NCBI RefSeq assembly: GCF_039679125.1 | Contig: NZ_CP155551.1 | Coordinates: 3,968,001 to 4,032,000, forward strand | Direction: 5' to 3' | Source of the DNA: Blastococcus sp. HT6-4 | GTDB lineage: Bacteria; Actinomycetota; Actinomycetes; Mycobacteriales; Geodermatophilaceae | Length of the DNA: 64,000 nt | In this document: positions 1 to 8,130 of the stretch, one piece after another | How the letters are laid out: the number at the start of each line of letters is the position of its first letter | Position numbering within the stretch: position 1 is the stretch's first letter | Program-made: the position numbers and the translations under genes | Notes under the pieces: generated by a model | What the model was told of the DNA's origin: nothing | Databases searched by the model: none | Seen by the model: the letters and a program-made list of their open reading frames with translations, nothing else

Positions 1-843
1 GACCTCCGACCACTGGTCGCCGAACCAGCCGCAGCTGGGCGCCACCACACCGGTACCGACGTCGCGGCAGATCTCCAGGTCGCGGGAGTGGCTGCCGCAC
101 CGCTCGGCCACGACGGCCACGTGCAGCTGCTGCAGCTGGGCCGCCCGGTCAGCGGCGCGGTAGCGCACCAGTTCGAACTCACCGGCGTCGGCCAGCTCGG
201 TGACGGCCGGGACCGGCACCGTCGTCTCGTCGACGAGGACGCGCAGCCGGCCGCCGCCCGACACCGCGCCCGACAGCGCCGCCCGCACCAGCCCGGTGGG
301 ATCGGGAACGGCCGGGGACGGCGGGCCCAGCAACACCCCCACGAGGCCGCGCTCGGCGCCCAGGTCGGGATCGGGGGTGACGATCGAAGGATGGGCGACG
401 ACGATCGCCGTCCGCCCGTACCTCCCGGCGATCTCGTCGGCCGCGCCGGGGGTGAGGGTCAGCACCACCTCGGCGGTCGCCAGCACCGCGGCCAGGTGCG
501 CGTCGGACCGGGAGGCCAGGGCCTGGTGCGGGTCGCTCAGCTGGTGGACCGTGACCACGAGCGGGATGCCCAGCCGCTGCAGCTCCTCGGTCCAGACCTC
601 CAGCTCCGCGGTGGCGAGGTCGGCGTGGCCGACGTGCAGGTGCACCACGTCGACGTCGCCGGCCTGCGCGGCCAGGTGAGCGACGTCCAGCCACGGGCTC
701 GGCTCGCTCGCACGCCCCACCGGCATCACGCCGTCCGGGAGGACGGCGGTGACGTAGGGGTCGGCGCCCGGGATCGAGAGCACCCGCAGACCGGCCCACG
801 GCATCGTGGGCAGCCCTGGGTGCCGGGTCTCTGCGTGGCTCAC
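1..843 (-). CDS. GT4-like glycosyltransferase, 3' end cut by the window edge
   Basis: The frame stays open from a GTG at 843 to the window edge (281 codons, no stop seen). The N-terminal half resembles the donor-independent half of GT-B enzymes: it opens with a short strand ending in PGADPYV, then VDVVHLHVG, PLVVTVHQLSDPHQA and VVLTLTPGAADEIAGRYG, a pattern shared by a large actinobacterial glycosyltransferase family 4 group. The GTG is preferred because GAGGAG lies 12 nt upstream; an in-frame ATG at 804 is the alternative. It probably transfers a sugar from a nucleotide donor to a cell-surface acceptor; the substrate cannot be told. The C-terminal half is partly off-window. Confidence 0.65.
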   Translation of the reverse strand, partial: MSHAETRHPGLPTMPWAGLRVLSIPGADPYVTAVLPDGVMPVGRASEPSPWLDVAHLAAQAGDVDVVHLHVGHADLATAELEVWTEELQRLGIPLVVTVHQLSDPHQALASRSDAHLAAVLATAEVVLTLTPGAADEIAGRYGRTAIVVAHPSIVTPDPDLGAERGLVGVLLGPPSPAVPDPTGLVRAALSGAVSGGGRLRVLVDETTVPVPAVTELADAGEFELVRYRAADRAAQLQQLHVAVVAERCGSHSRDLEICRDVGTGVVAPSCGWFGDQWSEV

Positions 844-1012
844 GCGGTGGTGCGTCTCCTCGTGCGGTCGAGTCCTGCGACAGCACGACGGTGCCGCTCG
901 ACGTCCTCAGGACCTGGCCGCGGGTCTCGAGCCGGTCCGGTCCGTCCTACCCCATGGCTGCCCGCCCCAACCGGTGATCAACTCCATCGGGTGAGGTGGC
1001 GCGTCCATCCTG

Positions 1013-1702
1013 TCACCGGTTCCGCGGATGTCCGAGCAGGCGTGCGGCGGCATAGGCGGGCTCCCGGAAGCGGGCCATCGGACCGTCGGCCGACAGGCCC
1101 GGGGGCGCATGGCGCACCGCGTCGAAGCGGACGGCCGGATCCAGCGGCTCCCGCGGCCCGGTGGTGCGCAGCCGCGCGAACGGTCGCCACTCCCCCAGCC
1201 CGACGGCCGCCGCGAGCGTGAAGGAGAGCGTCCCGTCCGCGGCCCCGGCGGCGACCGCACCGGGTTCGGTGGGCACCTCGGCGCGCTCGGGCAGGGCCGC
1301 CAGGCGCACCGGACCGGCGGCCGACCGGTAGGCCATGATCGAGCTGTGGGTCGCCGCCCCGTCGACACGGGGGACCGGCACCAGGCGGGTCAGCGGCCCC
1401 CGGCCGGTCGTCGAGAGCAGGAGATCCACGTGGCTGCCGCCCTCGGCGGGAAGCCGTATCGCCAGGCCCAGCACGTCGGGGAGCGGAGCCGGGAGCCCGG
1501 CCCCGCGGGAGAGCCGGACGAGTGCCGGATCGGTGCGCTGCTGGTCCAGCCACGGGACGCCGAACGGCGGCGTGCCGCCGCGCCGCTCCAGCACCGCGTC
1601 GAGGACGGCGCCCCGGGGATGGATGGGTCTGCCGCGCCACCGCGCCACGGCGCCCATCGGCACCGCCACCAGCCGACCGGCGGTCTCGGCCAGACTCCCC
1701 AC
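1013..1702 (-). CDS. Conserved actinobacterial protein of unknown function
   Basis: A 229-residue soluble protein. Recognisable stretches are RGAVLDAVLERRGG, PLPDVLGLAIRLP, HVDLLLSTTGRGPLTR and FARLRTTGPREPLDPAVRFD. From memory this pattern occurs in a family labelled variously phosphodiesterase or catalase-like in Geodermatophilaceae and relatives, but I see no metal-binding or heme-ligand motif that proves either. The start is a GTG with a G-rich stretch 5-11 nt upstream; later in-frame starts are possible. It stands alone, with about 170 bp to the next gene. Confidence 0.6.
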   Translation of the reverse strand: MGSLAETAGRLVAVPMGAVARWRGRPIHPRGAVLDAVLERRGGTPPFGVPWLDQQRTDPALVRLSRGAGLPAPLPDVLGLAIRLPAEGGSHVDLLLSTTGRGPLTRLVPVPRVDGAATHSSIMAYRSAAGPVRLAALPERAEVPTEPGAVAAGAADGTLSFTLAAAVGLGEWRPFARLRTTGPREPLDPAVRFDAVRHAPPGLSADGPMARFREPAYAAARLLGHPRNR

Positions 1703-1861
1703 GACGCCCCCCTCGGTCCCGCGACGGCGACTGCCTACCCCCTCCGGCGCACCGGCTATGCAGGCGGAACGCGGCCCGTTACCGTGGGCCGGGTCGGTCG
1801 CCGGAGCGAAGTCTGCGCATGTCGGCGGTGATCTTCAGAGACATCTGCCCGGCCGGTCCCG

Positions 1862-1890
1862 GTGACACGGAACAGTCCTCCCCCTACGCT
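1862..1890 (+). promoter_or_regulatory. Housekeeping promoter giving a leaderless transcript
   Basis: GTGACA at 1862-1867, a 17-bp spacer and TACGCT at 1885-1890. The -10 ends 6 nt before the ATG at 1897, so transcription should start at or next to the start codon. This is the best two-box promoter in the window. Confidence 0.6.
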
Positions 1891-1896
1891 GAGTAC

Positions 1897-2115
1897 ATGC
1901 TCTCGACGCTCCTGGTCATCGGCGGTGTGCTGGTCGGTCTTCTCGTGCTGCTGGCCGTGATCGTGAGCCTGAGTGCCCGCCCGGCGACGGTCACCCGCGG
2001 TACGCAGACGGGTCCCCGCACGCCGGCCTGGGCCGCCGACGCCGGCCGCCCGCATCCCGACGCGTGGTCGCCGGCGAACTCCACGACCACCAACGAGATG
2101 CCCGCCGTCCGCTGA
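1897..2115 (+). CDS. Small single-span membrane protein (72 aa)
   Basis: Residues 1-26 form one hydrophobic helix (MLSTLLVIGGVLVGLLVLLA onward), followed by a polar, proline- and threonine-rich tail likely to be disordered. The ATG at 1897 is chosen because it opens directly into the membrane helix and sits 6 nt after a good -10. An in-frame ATG at 1819 would put polar residues before the helix and has no such signal. No known family is recognised. A strong hairpin follows, so it is monocistronic. Confidence 0.65.
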   Translation: MLSTLLVIGGVLVGLLVLLAVIVSLSARPATVTRGTQTGPRTPAWAADAGRPHPDAWSPANSTTTNEMPAVR

Positions 2116-2125
2116 CCCGCAGACC

Positions 2126-2172
2126 CCAGGAGGTCCCGGCGGCTGCGACGGCGCGCCGCCGGGACCTCCTGG
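2126..2172. terminator. Bidirectional hairpin terminator
   Basis: Perfect 18-bp inverted repeat (arms 2126-2143 and 2155-2172, 11-nt loop), lying between two genes that converge on it. It should end transcription from both sides. Confidence 0.8.
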
Positions 2173-2198
2173 CCGTGGCCGCGCGGGCCGGTCACGGC

Positions 2199-3719
2199 TC
2201 AGCGACCGGCCATGAGCTCCGCGGCACGTTCCCCGACGAGCACGGCGCTGGCGGCCGGCCCACGGCTGGGCACCCGCGGCAGCACGGACGTGTCGGCCAC
2301 GCGCAGCCCCTCGACGCCGCGCACGCGCAGCTCCTGGTCGACCACCGCCGACGGATCGCTCTCCGGCCCCATGCGCGCGGTACCGGCGAGGTGCACGGCG
2401 GTGGTCAGCCGCGCCGTGATCCAGCCGTCCAGCGCCGCGTCGTCGGCCAGGACGGCGCCGGTCAGGCCGCCCGCGGGCGTGCCGACGGACGCCAGCGCTG
2501 CGGTGCGCAGCAGCTCGGCGGTGAGCCGGACGCCCTCCCGCATCCGCCGTCGGTCGGCCTCCTCGGCCAGGTGCCGGTACTCGGCCACCGGCGGCCGTGC
2601 CGGGTCCCCGTCGGCCAGGACCAGCCGCCCCCGCCCCACGGTGCGCTGCAGCCCGACGCCGATCTCGACCGGCTCCCCGGCCGGCGCCGGCCGGCCGGTC
2701 ATCACCTGGGCGAACGGCGCCAGCCAGGGCAGCACCTCCAGGTCGCCCGGCACCTCGGCGCCGTCCGAGGTGACGTGGAGGACACCGTGCAGCGGCGACC
2801 GTCCCGGGGCGGCCCCCGCGCCGTCGGCGGCGGAGAAGGGCACGTGGACCAGCGGGTGGTCGGTGCACCCCTCCCCCACACCCGGGGCGTCGACCAGCAG
2901 CTCGATGCCCGCGGCGCCCAGTGCGGCCGCGGGGCCGATACCGGAGAGCAGCAGCAGGTGCGCCGACCCGACGGCCCCGGCGGTGAGCACGACCTCGTCG
3001 GCCCGGACGTCCCCGGCCGTCGTCCGCACGCCCACCGCACGGCCCCGCTCGACCAGGACCCGGAGCACCTGCACGCCCCCGCGGACGGTCAGGCCGGGAT
3101 GCACGCGACGCGGGGCCAGGTAGGCGTCGGCGGTGCTGATCCGCCGTCCGCCGACGACGTTGCGCGGCAGTGGGCCGTACCCCGGCGCGCCCCCGGCGTT
3201 CTTGTCCTGCTCGGCGGGCAGCCCCAGTTCCTCGGTCGCGCGGCCGAAGGCCTCGGCCAACGGCGGCCCCCCGGCCGGTCGCACCACTGGCACCGGCCCG
3301 TCGGCCCCGTGCCCGGGGCGGTCGCCGAAGTCGTGGTCGCTCTCCAGCCGCCGCAGCGCCGGGAGCAGGTTCTCCCACGACCACAGGTCGTTGCCCGCGG
3401 CGGCCCAGTCGGCGGCGTCGTCGGGGGTCGGCCGCACGAAGTAGCCCGCGTTGACGGCGCTCGAGCCACCGACCACCCGCCCGCGGGGCACGCGGATCGG
3501 GCGTCCGCCGGGGAGCAGACCGGGCAGGTCCCAGTTCGCCGGGTGCCCGCTCACCGCGGCCCGCAGGCTCGAGCCGTCCCGCAGCTCGGCGGGCGCCTCC
3601 CGGTGGTCGGCGCCGGCCTCCAGCAGGAGCACCCGCCGTCCGGCGTCGGCCAGCCGCGCGGCCAGCGGGCAGCCCGCCGTCCCGGCGCCGACGACGACGA
3701 CGTCCCAGTGCTCAGCCAT
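2199..3719 (-). CDS. GMC-family FAD oxidoreductase (MftG-like)
   Basis: A 506-residue flavoprotein oxidising an alcohol or similar substrate. The N-terminus has the dinucleotide-binding motif VVVVGAGTAGCPLAARLADA at residues 6-25; the GMC signature GRVVGGSSAVNAGYFVRP follows near residue 80, and AGAVGSAHLLLLSGIGP carries the second GMC signature. The C-terminus has the LAGTARMGPESDPSAVVD stretch that holds the active-site His/Asn pair in relatives, here within VHLAGTARMG. The wording GPLPRNVVGGRRISTADAYL recalls MftG, the mycofactocin-linked GMC dehydrogenase, although no mft genes are in the window. The ATG overlaps the ligase stop by 8 bp, so this is the last gene of a three-gene operon. 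Confidence 0.85.
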   Translation of the reverse strand: MAEHWDVVVVGAGTAGCPLAARLADAGRRVLLLEAGADHREAPAELRDGSSLRAAVSGHPANWDLPGLLPGGRPIRVPRGRVVGGSSAVNAGYFVRPTPDDAADWAAAGNDLWSWENLLPALRRLESDHDFGDRPGHGADGPVPVVRPAGGPPLAEAFGRATEELGLPAEQDKNAGGAPGYGPLPRNVVGGRRISTADAYLAPRRVHPGLTVRGGVQVLRVLVERGRAVGVRTTAGDVRADEVVLTAGAVGSAHLLLLSGIGPAAALGAAGIELLVDAPGVGEGCTDHPLVHVPFSAADGAGAAPGRSPLHGVLHVTSDGAEVPGDLEVLPWLAPFAQVMTGRPAPAGEPVEIGVGLQRTVGRGRLVLADGDPARPPVAEYRHLAEEADRRRMREGVRLTAELLRTAALASVGTPAGGLTGAVLADDAALDGWITARLTTAVHLAGTARMGPESDPSAVVDQELRVRGVEGLRVADTSVLPRVPSRGPAASAVLVGERAAELMAGR

Positions 3720-5025
3720 CCGGGAGCCCCAGCACCCCCGGCAGGTCCAGCCGCCGCACCTTGCCGGTGGAGGTGCGGGGCAGCTCGGCCACCGCGTGCA
3801 ACGTCTTGGGCCGCTTGGCCGGCGCCAGCCGCTCCCGGGCCCAGCCGGCCAGCTCGACCGGATCGGCGTCGCCCACGAAGGCCCCGACCACCCGCTGACC
3901 CCAGTCGGCGTCGGGCACCCCGAACACGGCGCTCTCGACGACGCCCGAGTGGGCGTCGAGCACCGCCTCCACCTCGGCGGGGTAGACGTTGACCCCACCG
4001 GAGATCACCAGGTCCTCGCGGCGGCCGTCCAGCCACACCGTCCCGTCGTCGTCCACCCGGCCGAGATCGCCCACGGTGACCAGGTCGCCGCGCCAGGCCG
4101 CCGCCGTCTTCTCCGGTGCCCGCCAGTACTCGAACCGCGCCCAGCGGGGCACGGCGCACCACAGCTGCCCGCGCTCATCGGCCTCCAGCCGGCGGCCGGG
4201 GCGGGCGCGCCCGACGCTGCCCGGGTGCGCCCGCCAGTCGTCGGGCGAGCAGACGGTGAACTGGGCCTCCGTGCTGCCGTAGAACTCCCAGACGCTGCCC
4301 TCCGGCAGCGCCGCCAGGACGGCCCGCTTGAGCGGCTCGGGGCACGGCGCCCCGGCGTGCACCAGCCGCCGGAACGACGACCAGTCGACGTCGCCGTGCG
4401 CGAGGAGCCGCTGCAGGTGCGTGGGCACGCAGAACGTCGTCGTCGGGCGCAGCGTGGAGATGGTCCGGGCTGCCCGGCCGACGTCGAACGGGCCCGGCAG
4501 CACGACCTCGCCACCGGCCAGCAGGGTGTGGACGGCGAACCGCAGGGGGGCGCTGTGGTGCAGCGGCGAGAGGACGAGGTGCCGGTCCCGCGGGCCGAAC
4601 GCCCACAGGTCGATCTCCTCGCGGGCCAGGGCGGCGGCGTCGTCCTCGGCCAGGACGCCGGACCACACGCCCTTCCGCCGGCCGGTGGTGCCCGACGTGT
4701 AGTGCATGGGGCGGGCGAGGGGGACGGGGGCCAGCTCTGCCTCGGCCTCCCCGAGCAGGCGGGCCGGGTCGTCGCCGGCGTCCAGCGCCGGGTCGGCGTC
4801 CGCGGCCAGGGCGGCGCGCTCGGCCGACGGCAGCGCCGGATCCAGCACGACCGGGACGATGCCCGTGCGCAGCGCGCCCAGGACGACCGCCAGCAGCGCG
4901 GGCGAGGCGGCCGCGGAGACCAGGACCCGTTCGCCGGGCCGCAGACCCGCGGCGGCCAGCGACGCGGCGGCCCGGCGCTGGTCGCGTTCGCTGTCGGCGG
5001 CGCGGACGATCGGCGGAGCGCTCAC
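3712..5025 (-). CDS. AMP-dependent acyl-CoA ligase/synthetase (short form)
   Basis: A 437-residue adenylate-forming enzyme that should activate a carboxylate with ATP and join it to CoA. Motifs are in order: phosphate-binding loop YTSGTTGRRKG at residues 109-119, WEFYGSTEAQF, GDLGRVDDDGTVWLDGRREDLVISGG with the hinge region, and the catalytic lysine motif PRTSTGKVRR near the end. It is about 70-100 residues shorter than typical family members, with the loss in the N-terminal subdomain. The GTG start forms a GTGA overlap with the MBL-hydrolase stop, so the two are translationally coupled. The acid substrate is unknown. Confidence 0.85.
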   Translation of the reverse strand: MSAPPIVRAADSERDQRRAAASLAAAGLRPGERVLVSAAASPALLAVVLGALRTGIVPVVLDPALPSAERAALAADADPALDAGDDPARLLGEAEAELAPVPLARPMHYTSGTTGRRKGVWSGVLAEDDAAALAREEIDLWAFGPRDRHLVLSPLHHSAPLRFAVHTLLAGGEVVLPGPFDVGRAARTISTLRPTTTFCVPTHLQRLLAHGDVDWSSFRRLVHAGAPCPEPLKRAVLAALPEGSVWEFYGSTEAQFTVCSPDDWRAHPGSVGRARPGRRLEADERGQLWCAVPRWARFEYWRAPEKTAAAWRGDLVTVGDLGRVDDDGTVWLDGRREDLVISGGVNVYPAEVEAVLDAHSGVVESAVFGVPDADWGQRVVGAFVGDADPVELAGWARERLAPAKRPKTLHAVAELPRTSTGKVRRLDLPGVLGLPDG

Positions 5026-5891
5026 GCCGGGCGCACCCCACCGTCGTCGTCCAGCTCGACGCGCCCCTCGGCGGCCAGCTTGGCCAGCGTCGCCCGGGTG
5101 GACTGCGCCGCGGCGGGCCACAGCTCGCGGGGCACCTGGGCGTAGACGGCCGCGACCAGCTCGTCGACGCTCCGGGCGCCGTCCGCCAGCGCATCGAGCA
5201 GCTGCCGCTCCCGGTAGGCGCGGTGCGCCAGGTAGAACTCCAGCACCGCGCCCGGATCCTCGGTCAGCGCGGGGCCGTGGCCGGGGTAGAGGGCGCTCGG
5301 TCCCAGCGCGTGCACCCGCCGGAGCGACTCCAGGTAGGCGAGGACGTCGCCCTCGGGGTGGGTGACGACCGACGTCCCGCGGCCGAGGACGTGGTCGCCG
5401 ACCAGGACCGCACCGGACTCCACGCGGAAGGCCAGGTGGTCGGCCGTGTGGCCGGGGGTGGGAACGACGTCGATCACCGTCCCGGCCAGGCGCAGCCGTT
5501 CCCCCGGCTGCAGGACCCGCCCACCCGGACCGGCCACCGCCGGCGCCGCCGCGGCGACGACGGCACCGAACCGCGTCCCCCACGGGAGGGCGGCCTCGGC
5601 GTGGTCGCCGTGGTGGTGGGTGACGAGGACCGCGACGCACCGGGCGTCGCGGCCGGCCAGCGCGGCCTCGACCGCCGCCAGGTGCGCCGGCTCGTCGGGG
5701 CCGGGGTCCACGACGACCGCCTGCCCGCTGCCCGGTGCGCCCACGAGGTAGGTGTTGGTGCCGTCGAGCGTCATGGGCGAGGGGTTGGCGGCCAGCACGC
5801 GGCTGACCAAGGGCTCCAGGTCGGCCGTCCTCGGCAGGGCACCGGGCGGCGGCAGGAGCCACGAGCCCCGGGGATCGATCGGTACGGTCAC
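5022..5891 (-). CDS. MBL-fold metallo-hydrolase with C-terminal winged helix
   Basis: A 289-residue hydrolase. The dinuclear metal motif HHHGDH is at residues 92-97, followed by TPGHTADH and YPGHGPAL with further metal ligands. The last 70 residues (HRERQLLDAL type region, then LAAEGRVELDDDGG) look like the winged-helix tail of the LACTB2/beta-lactamase-like 2 group, whose members act as nucleases or thioester/ester hydrolases. It is the first gene of the operon with the ligase and GMC oxidoreductase, so a thioester or ester hydrolase acting beside a CoA ligase fits. The GTG start has no Shine-Dalgarno but lies 6 nt after a -10. Confidence 0.85.
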   Translation of the reverse strand: MTVPIDPRGSWLLPPPGALPRTADLEPLVSRVLAANPSPMTLDGTNTYLVGAPGSGQAVVVDPGPDEPAHLAAVEAALAGRDARCVAVLVTHHHGDHAEAALPWGTRFGAVVAAAAPAVAGPGGRVLQPGERLRLAGTVIDVVPTPGHTADHLAFRVESGAVLVGDHVLGRGTSVVTHPEGDVLAYLESLRRVHALGPSALYPGHGPALTEDPGAVLEFYLAHRAYRERQLLDALADGARSVDELVAAVYAQVPRELWPAAAQSTRATLAKLAAEGRVELDDDGGVRPA

Positions 5892-5897
5892 GACCGC

Positions 5898-5942
5898 ACG
5901 CTAGCCGCGCGGCCCCCACGATGCGCACCAGGCGACTACCCT
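5898..5942. promoter_or_regulatory. Divergent pair of leaderless promoters
   Basis: Minus strand: TAGCGT (5898-5903) ends 6 nt before the GTG of the MBL hydrolase. Plus strand: TACCCT (5937-5942) ends 6 nt before the ATG of the lipoprotein. No clear -35 is visible for either. The whole divergent region between the two start codons is only 57 bp. Confidence 0.5.
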
Positions 5943-5948
5943 GCGGCC

Positions 5949-6476
5949 ATGCGCCGATCTCTCCTCCGCTGCGGGATCCTGCCCGCGGCCGCCGCCCTGG
6001 CCGTGCTCACCGGCTGCACCTCCGACGAACCGGACATCACCGGGTCCGAGGAGACCACCGCCGCCGAGACCACCAGCGGGTCCGGCACGGAGACGGAGAC
6101 CGAGACCGAGACCGGAGCCGCCGCCGACGAGGAGTTCTGCACGGCGGCGAGCACCATCCAGGAGCGCATCGCCGGGAGCGCCTCCGCCAACCCCGCCGAC
6201 CTGCCGCAGACCTTCCGCGACGCGGCGGAGGAGATCCGGTCCATCGAGGCGCCCCCCGAGCTCGCCCCCGACTGGACCGCCCTCGCCGACGGTGTCGAGC
6301 AGTTCGCCGCGACGCTGCAGGACATCGACCTGACCGACCCGAACGCGCTGGCCACCCTGGAGCAGCAGCTCGCGCCGCTGGAGCAGGAGCTCACCCAGGC
6401 CTCGGCCAACGTGGAGACCTACCTGGCCGAGGAGTGCGGCATCGGCACGACCGAGGAGAGCACGCCCACGAGCTGA
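5949..6476 (+). CDS. Putative lipoprotein, unknown function
   Basis: A 175-residue secreted protein. Residues 1-23 are a lipoprotein signal peptide ending in the lipobox LTGC (Cys23). A low-complexity acidic linker rich in Thr and Glu (TETETETETG) follows, then a mostly helical domain with two cysteines (EEFCTAAS and EECG near the C-terminus) that could form a disulfide. It should be anchored on the outer face of the membrane. No known domain is recognised. The transcript is probably leaderless, and the gene is followed by a strong terminator. Confidence 0.7.
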   Translation: MRRSLLRCGILPAAAALAVLTGCTSDEPDITGSEETTAAETTSGSGTETETETETGAAADEEFCTAASTIQERIAGSASANPADLPQTFRDAAEEIRSIEAPPELAPDWTALADGVEQFAATLQDIDLTDPNALATLEQQLAPLEQELTQASANVETYLAEECGIGTTEESTPTS

Positions 6477-6495
6477 GCTCCGGCGCCCCGAGCGG

Positions 6496-6534
6496 CTGCG
6501 GCCCGCCACCGATCCCCGAGGTGGCGGGCCGCAG
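6496..6534. terminator. Bidirectional hairpin terminator
   Basis: Perfect 15-bp stem (6496-6510 with 6520-6534) and a 9-nt loop between converging genes. Confidence 0.8.
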
Positions 6535-6549
6535 GCCTGTCCGGACGGA

Positions 6550-7947
6550 TCAGCAGCGCTCCATCGGGACGCCGCGGGCCCGCAGCCACGGCACCGGGTC
6601 CACCTGACCGCTGTGCCGGGCGCCGTTCGGGTGCACCTCGAAGTGCAGGTGCGGGCCGGTGGACTGGCCGCGGTTGCCGACCTCGGCGATGACCTCCCCG
6701 ACGGTGACCCGGTCCCCGGTGCGCACGAACTCCTCGTTCACGTGGCCGTACACGGTCATGGCCCCGTCGTCGCCGAGGATGTAGAGCGCCAGCCCGAAGC
6801 CGTTGGCGTACCCGTGGCGGACGACCCGGCCGGACGTGGCCGCGTAGACCGGGGTGCCCACCGGTGCCGCGATGTCCACGCCGCCGTGCAGGGCGCCCCA
6901 GCGGAAGCCGTAGCAGCTGCTGATCCGGCCCGACGTCGGCCGCACGTAGCCGGCCCCGCTCACCGCATTCCGGTCGCCCCCGTCGGAGCCGCCGCCGCCA
7001 CCGGAGCTGCCGCCGCCACCGGAGCTGCCGCCGCCACCGGAGTTCTCCCGCGCGCGGGCGGCCGCCTCGGCCGCCTCCCGGGCGGCGCGTTCGGCAGCGG
7101 CCGCTGCGGCGGCCTCCTCGGCCCGCTTCTGCGCCTCCCACTGCTGGTAGGCGTTGCGCGCCCCCTGCAGCTCCAGCAGGCGGATCTGGGCGGCCTGCAG
7201 CTGCTGCTCGTGCTCTGCCTTCTGCGCGAGGACCTGCTCGTAGGCCGACTGCTGCGCGGCGAGCTGCGCATCGGCGGCCTCCTTGGCCGCCTCCGCCGCG
7301 TCCTCCGCCGCCGCCCGCTCGTCGCGGGCGGCGCGGGCGGTGGAGTCGGCGTTCGCCTGCCGGATGCGGGCGACCTCCAGCTCCCCGAGCACGTCGAGCT
7401 GGTTGCTGGCCACGTAGTCGAGGATGGCGGCGCGCTGGATGAGCTCACCGGGGCCCGCGGAGTCGAGGAGGGCGGCCGAGCTGGTCAGCGACGAGCCGTT
7501 CATGTAGCTGTCCCGGGAGAACAGCGCGATCCGCGCCTCCGCGGCGGCGACCTGGTCCGCGGCGGCCCGCAGCTCGGCGGCGGCGACGTCCGCCGCCTGC
7601 TGGGCGAGCAGCAGCGCCTCCTCGGCCGCGAGGTAGGCGGTGCCGGCGGCCTCGGCCTGATGGGCGACCCGCTCGAGCTCGGACTCCGAGGCGGCGACGA
7701 GCGCGGCGATGCGCCCGACCTCGGCCGCGGCGGCGGCCTGGGCGCCCTGCGCCTCCCCGAGCTGGGTGTCGCTCGGGTTGACCGGCGGGCCGGGGACGGC
7801 GACGGCGGAGGTGGCCGTGGTGATCAGCGCTGCGCCGACCACGGCTCCGACGAGGACGGTGCGCAGGGACCGGGCCGGGCGGCCGTGCGCGTTCCGGCGG
7901 TGGCCGGATAGCGGGCCGGCCGGTCCGGTCGGACGGCGCTGGGGCAT
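6550..7947 (-). CDS. Secreted M23 (LytM) peptidoglycan endopeptidase with coiled coil
   Basis: A 465-residue exported protein. A signal peptide (twin-Arg-poor, hydrophobic core VLVGAVVGAALITTATS) is followed by a long alanine/glutamate-rich coiled coil (about residues 45-300), a Gly/Ser linker, and a C-terminal LytM domain. Zinc ligands are visible as HGGVD and HLHFE. The coiled-coil-linker-LytM layout is that of EnvC/RipA-like cell-division hydrolases or their activators. The ATG at 7947 is supported by AGGGAG 7 nt upstream and by the signal peptide beginning there. A candidate MtrA box lies 56 bp upstream. Confidence 0.85.
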   Translation of the reverse strand: MPQRRPTGPAGPLSGHRRNAHGRPARSLRTVLVGAVVGAALITTATSAVAVPGPPVNPSDTQLGEAQGAQAAAAAEVGRIAALVAASESELERVAHQAEAAGTAYLAAEEALLLAQQAADVAAAELRAAADQVAAAEARIALFSRDSYMNGSSLTSSAALLDSAGPGELIQRAAILDYVASNQLDVLGELEVARIRQANADSTARAARDERAAAEDAAEAAKEAADAQLAAQQSAYEQVLAQKAEHEQQLQAAQIRLLELQGARNAYQQWEAQKRAEEAAAAAAAERAAREAAEAAARARENSGGGGSSGGGGSSGGGGGSDGGDRNAVSGAGYVRPTSGRISSCYGFRWGALHGGVDIAAPVGTPVYAATSGRVVRHGYANGFGLALYILGDDGAMTVYGHVNEEFVRTGDRVTVGEVIAEVGNRGQSTGPHLHFEVHPNGARHSGQVDPVPWLRARGVPMERC

Positions 7948-8002
7948 GTGCTCGCTCCCTGGGGAAGAGGGTGAGGCGGTCTGGCCCACGCACCGTCCCA
8001 CT

Positions 8003-8017
8003 GTCACCGGGAGTCAC
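8003..8017 (+). promoter_or_regulatory. Candidate MtrA box upstream of the M23 peptidase
   Basis: Direct repeat GTCAC-N5-GTCAC (11-bp period), followed by A. This is the form described for the actinobacterial response regulator MtrA, which controls cell-wall hydrolase genes. It lies 56 bp before the peptidase start. Assigning it to MtrA is inference. Confidence 0.45.
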
Positions 8018-8081
8018 AAAGGCAACACGCAGGACTTGTGGCGCGCCGCGTCAAGAACGATCGGTGACCGCTCCGTGGCTG

Positions 8082-8099
8082 TCGGTATGTCGATACCGA
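8082..8099. other. Inverted repeat between the ABC operon and the peptidase gene
   Basis: TCGGTAT (8082-8088) and ATACCGA (8093-8099) around a 4-bp centre. There is no U-tract and the arms are AT-rich for this genome, so an operator is as likely as a terminator for the importer operon that ends at 8131. Confidence 0.35.
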
Positions 8100-8130
8100 T
8101 GGCAGCCTGCACCCTCCGGGCGGCCTCGCG

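Noticed and set aside
2199-3719. Mycofactocin cluster
   Set aside because: The GMC enzyme looks MftG-like, but no mftA-F genes occur in the window, so only a resemblance is claimed.
7948-8130. c-di-AMP (ydaO-type) riboswitch before the M23 peptidase
   Set aside because: Such riboswitches often precede wall hydrolases in Actinobacteria, but the conserved core could not be found in this 183-bp leader.
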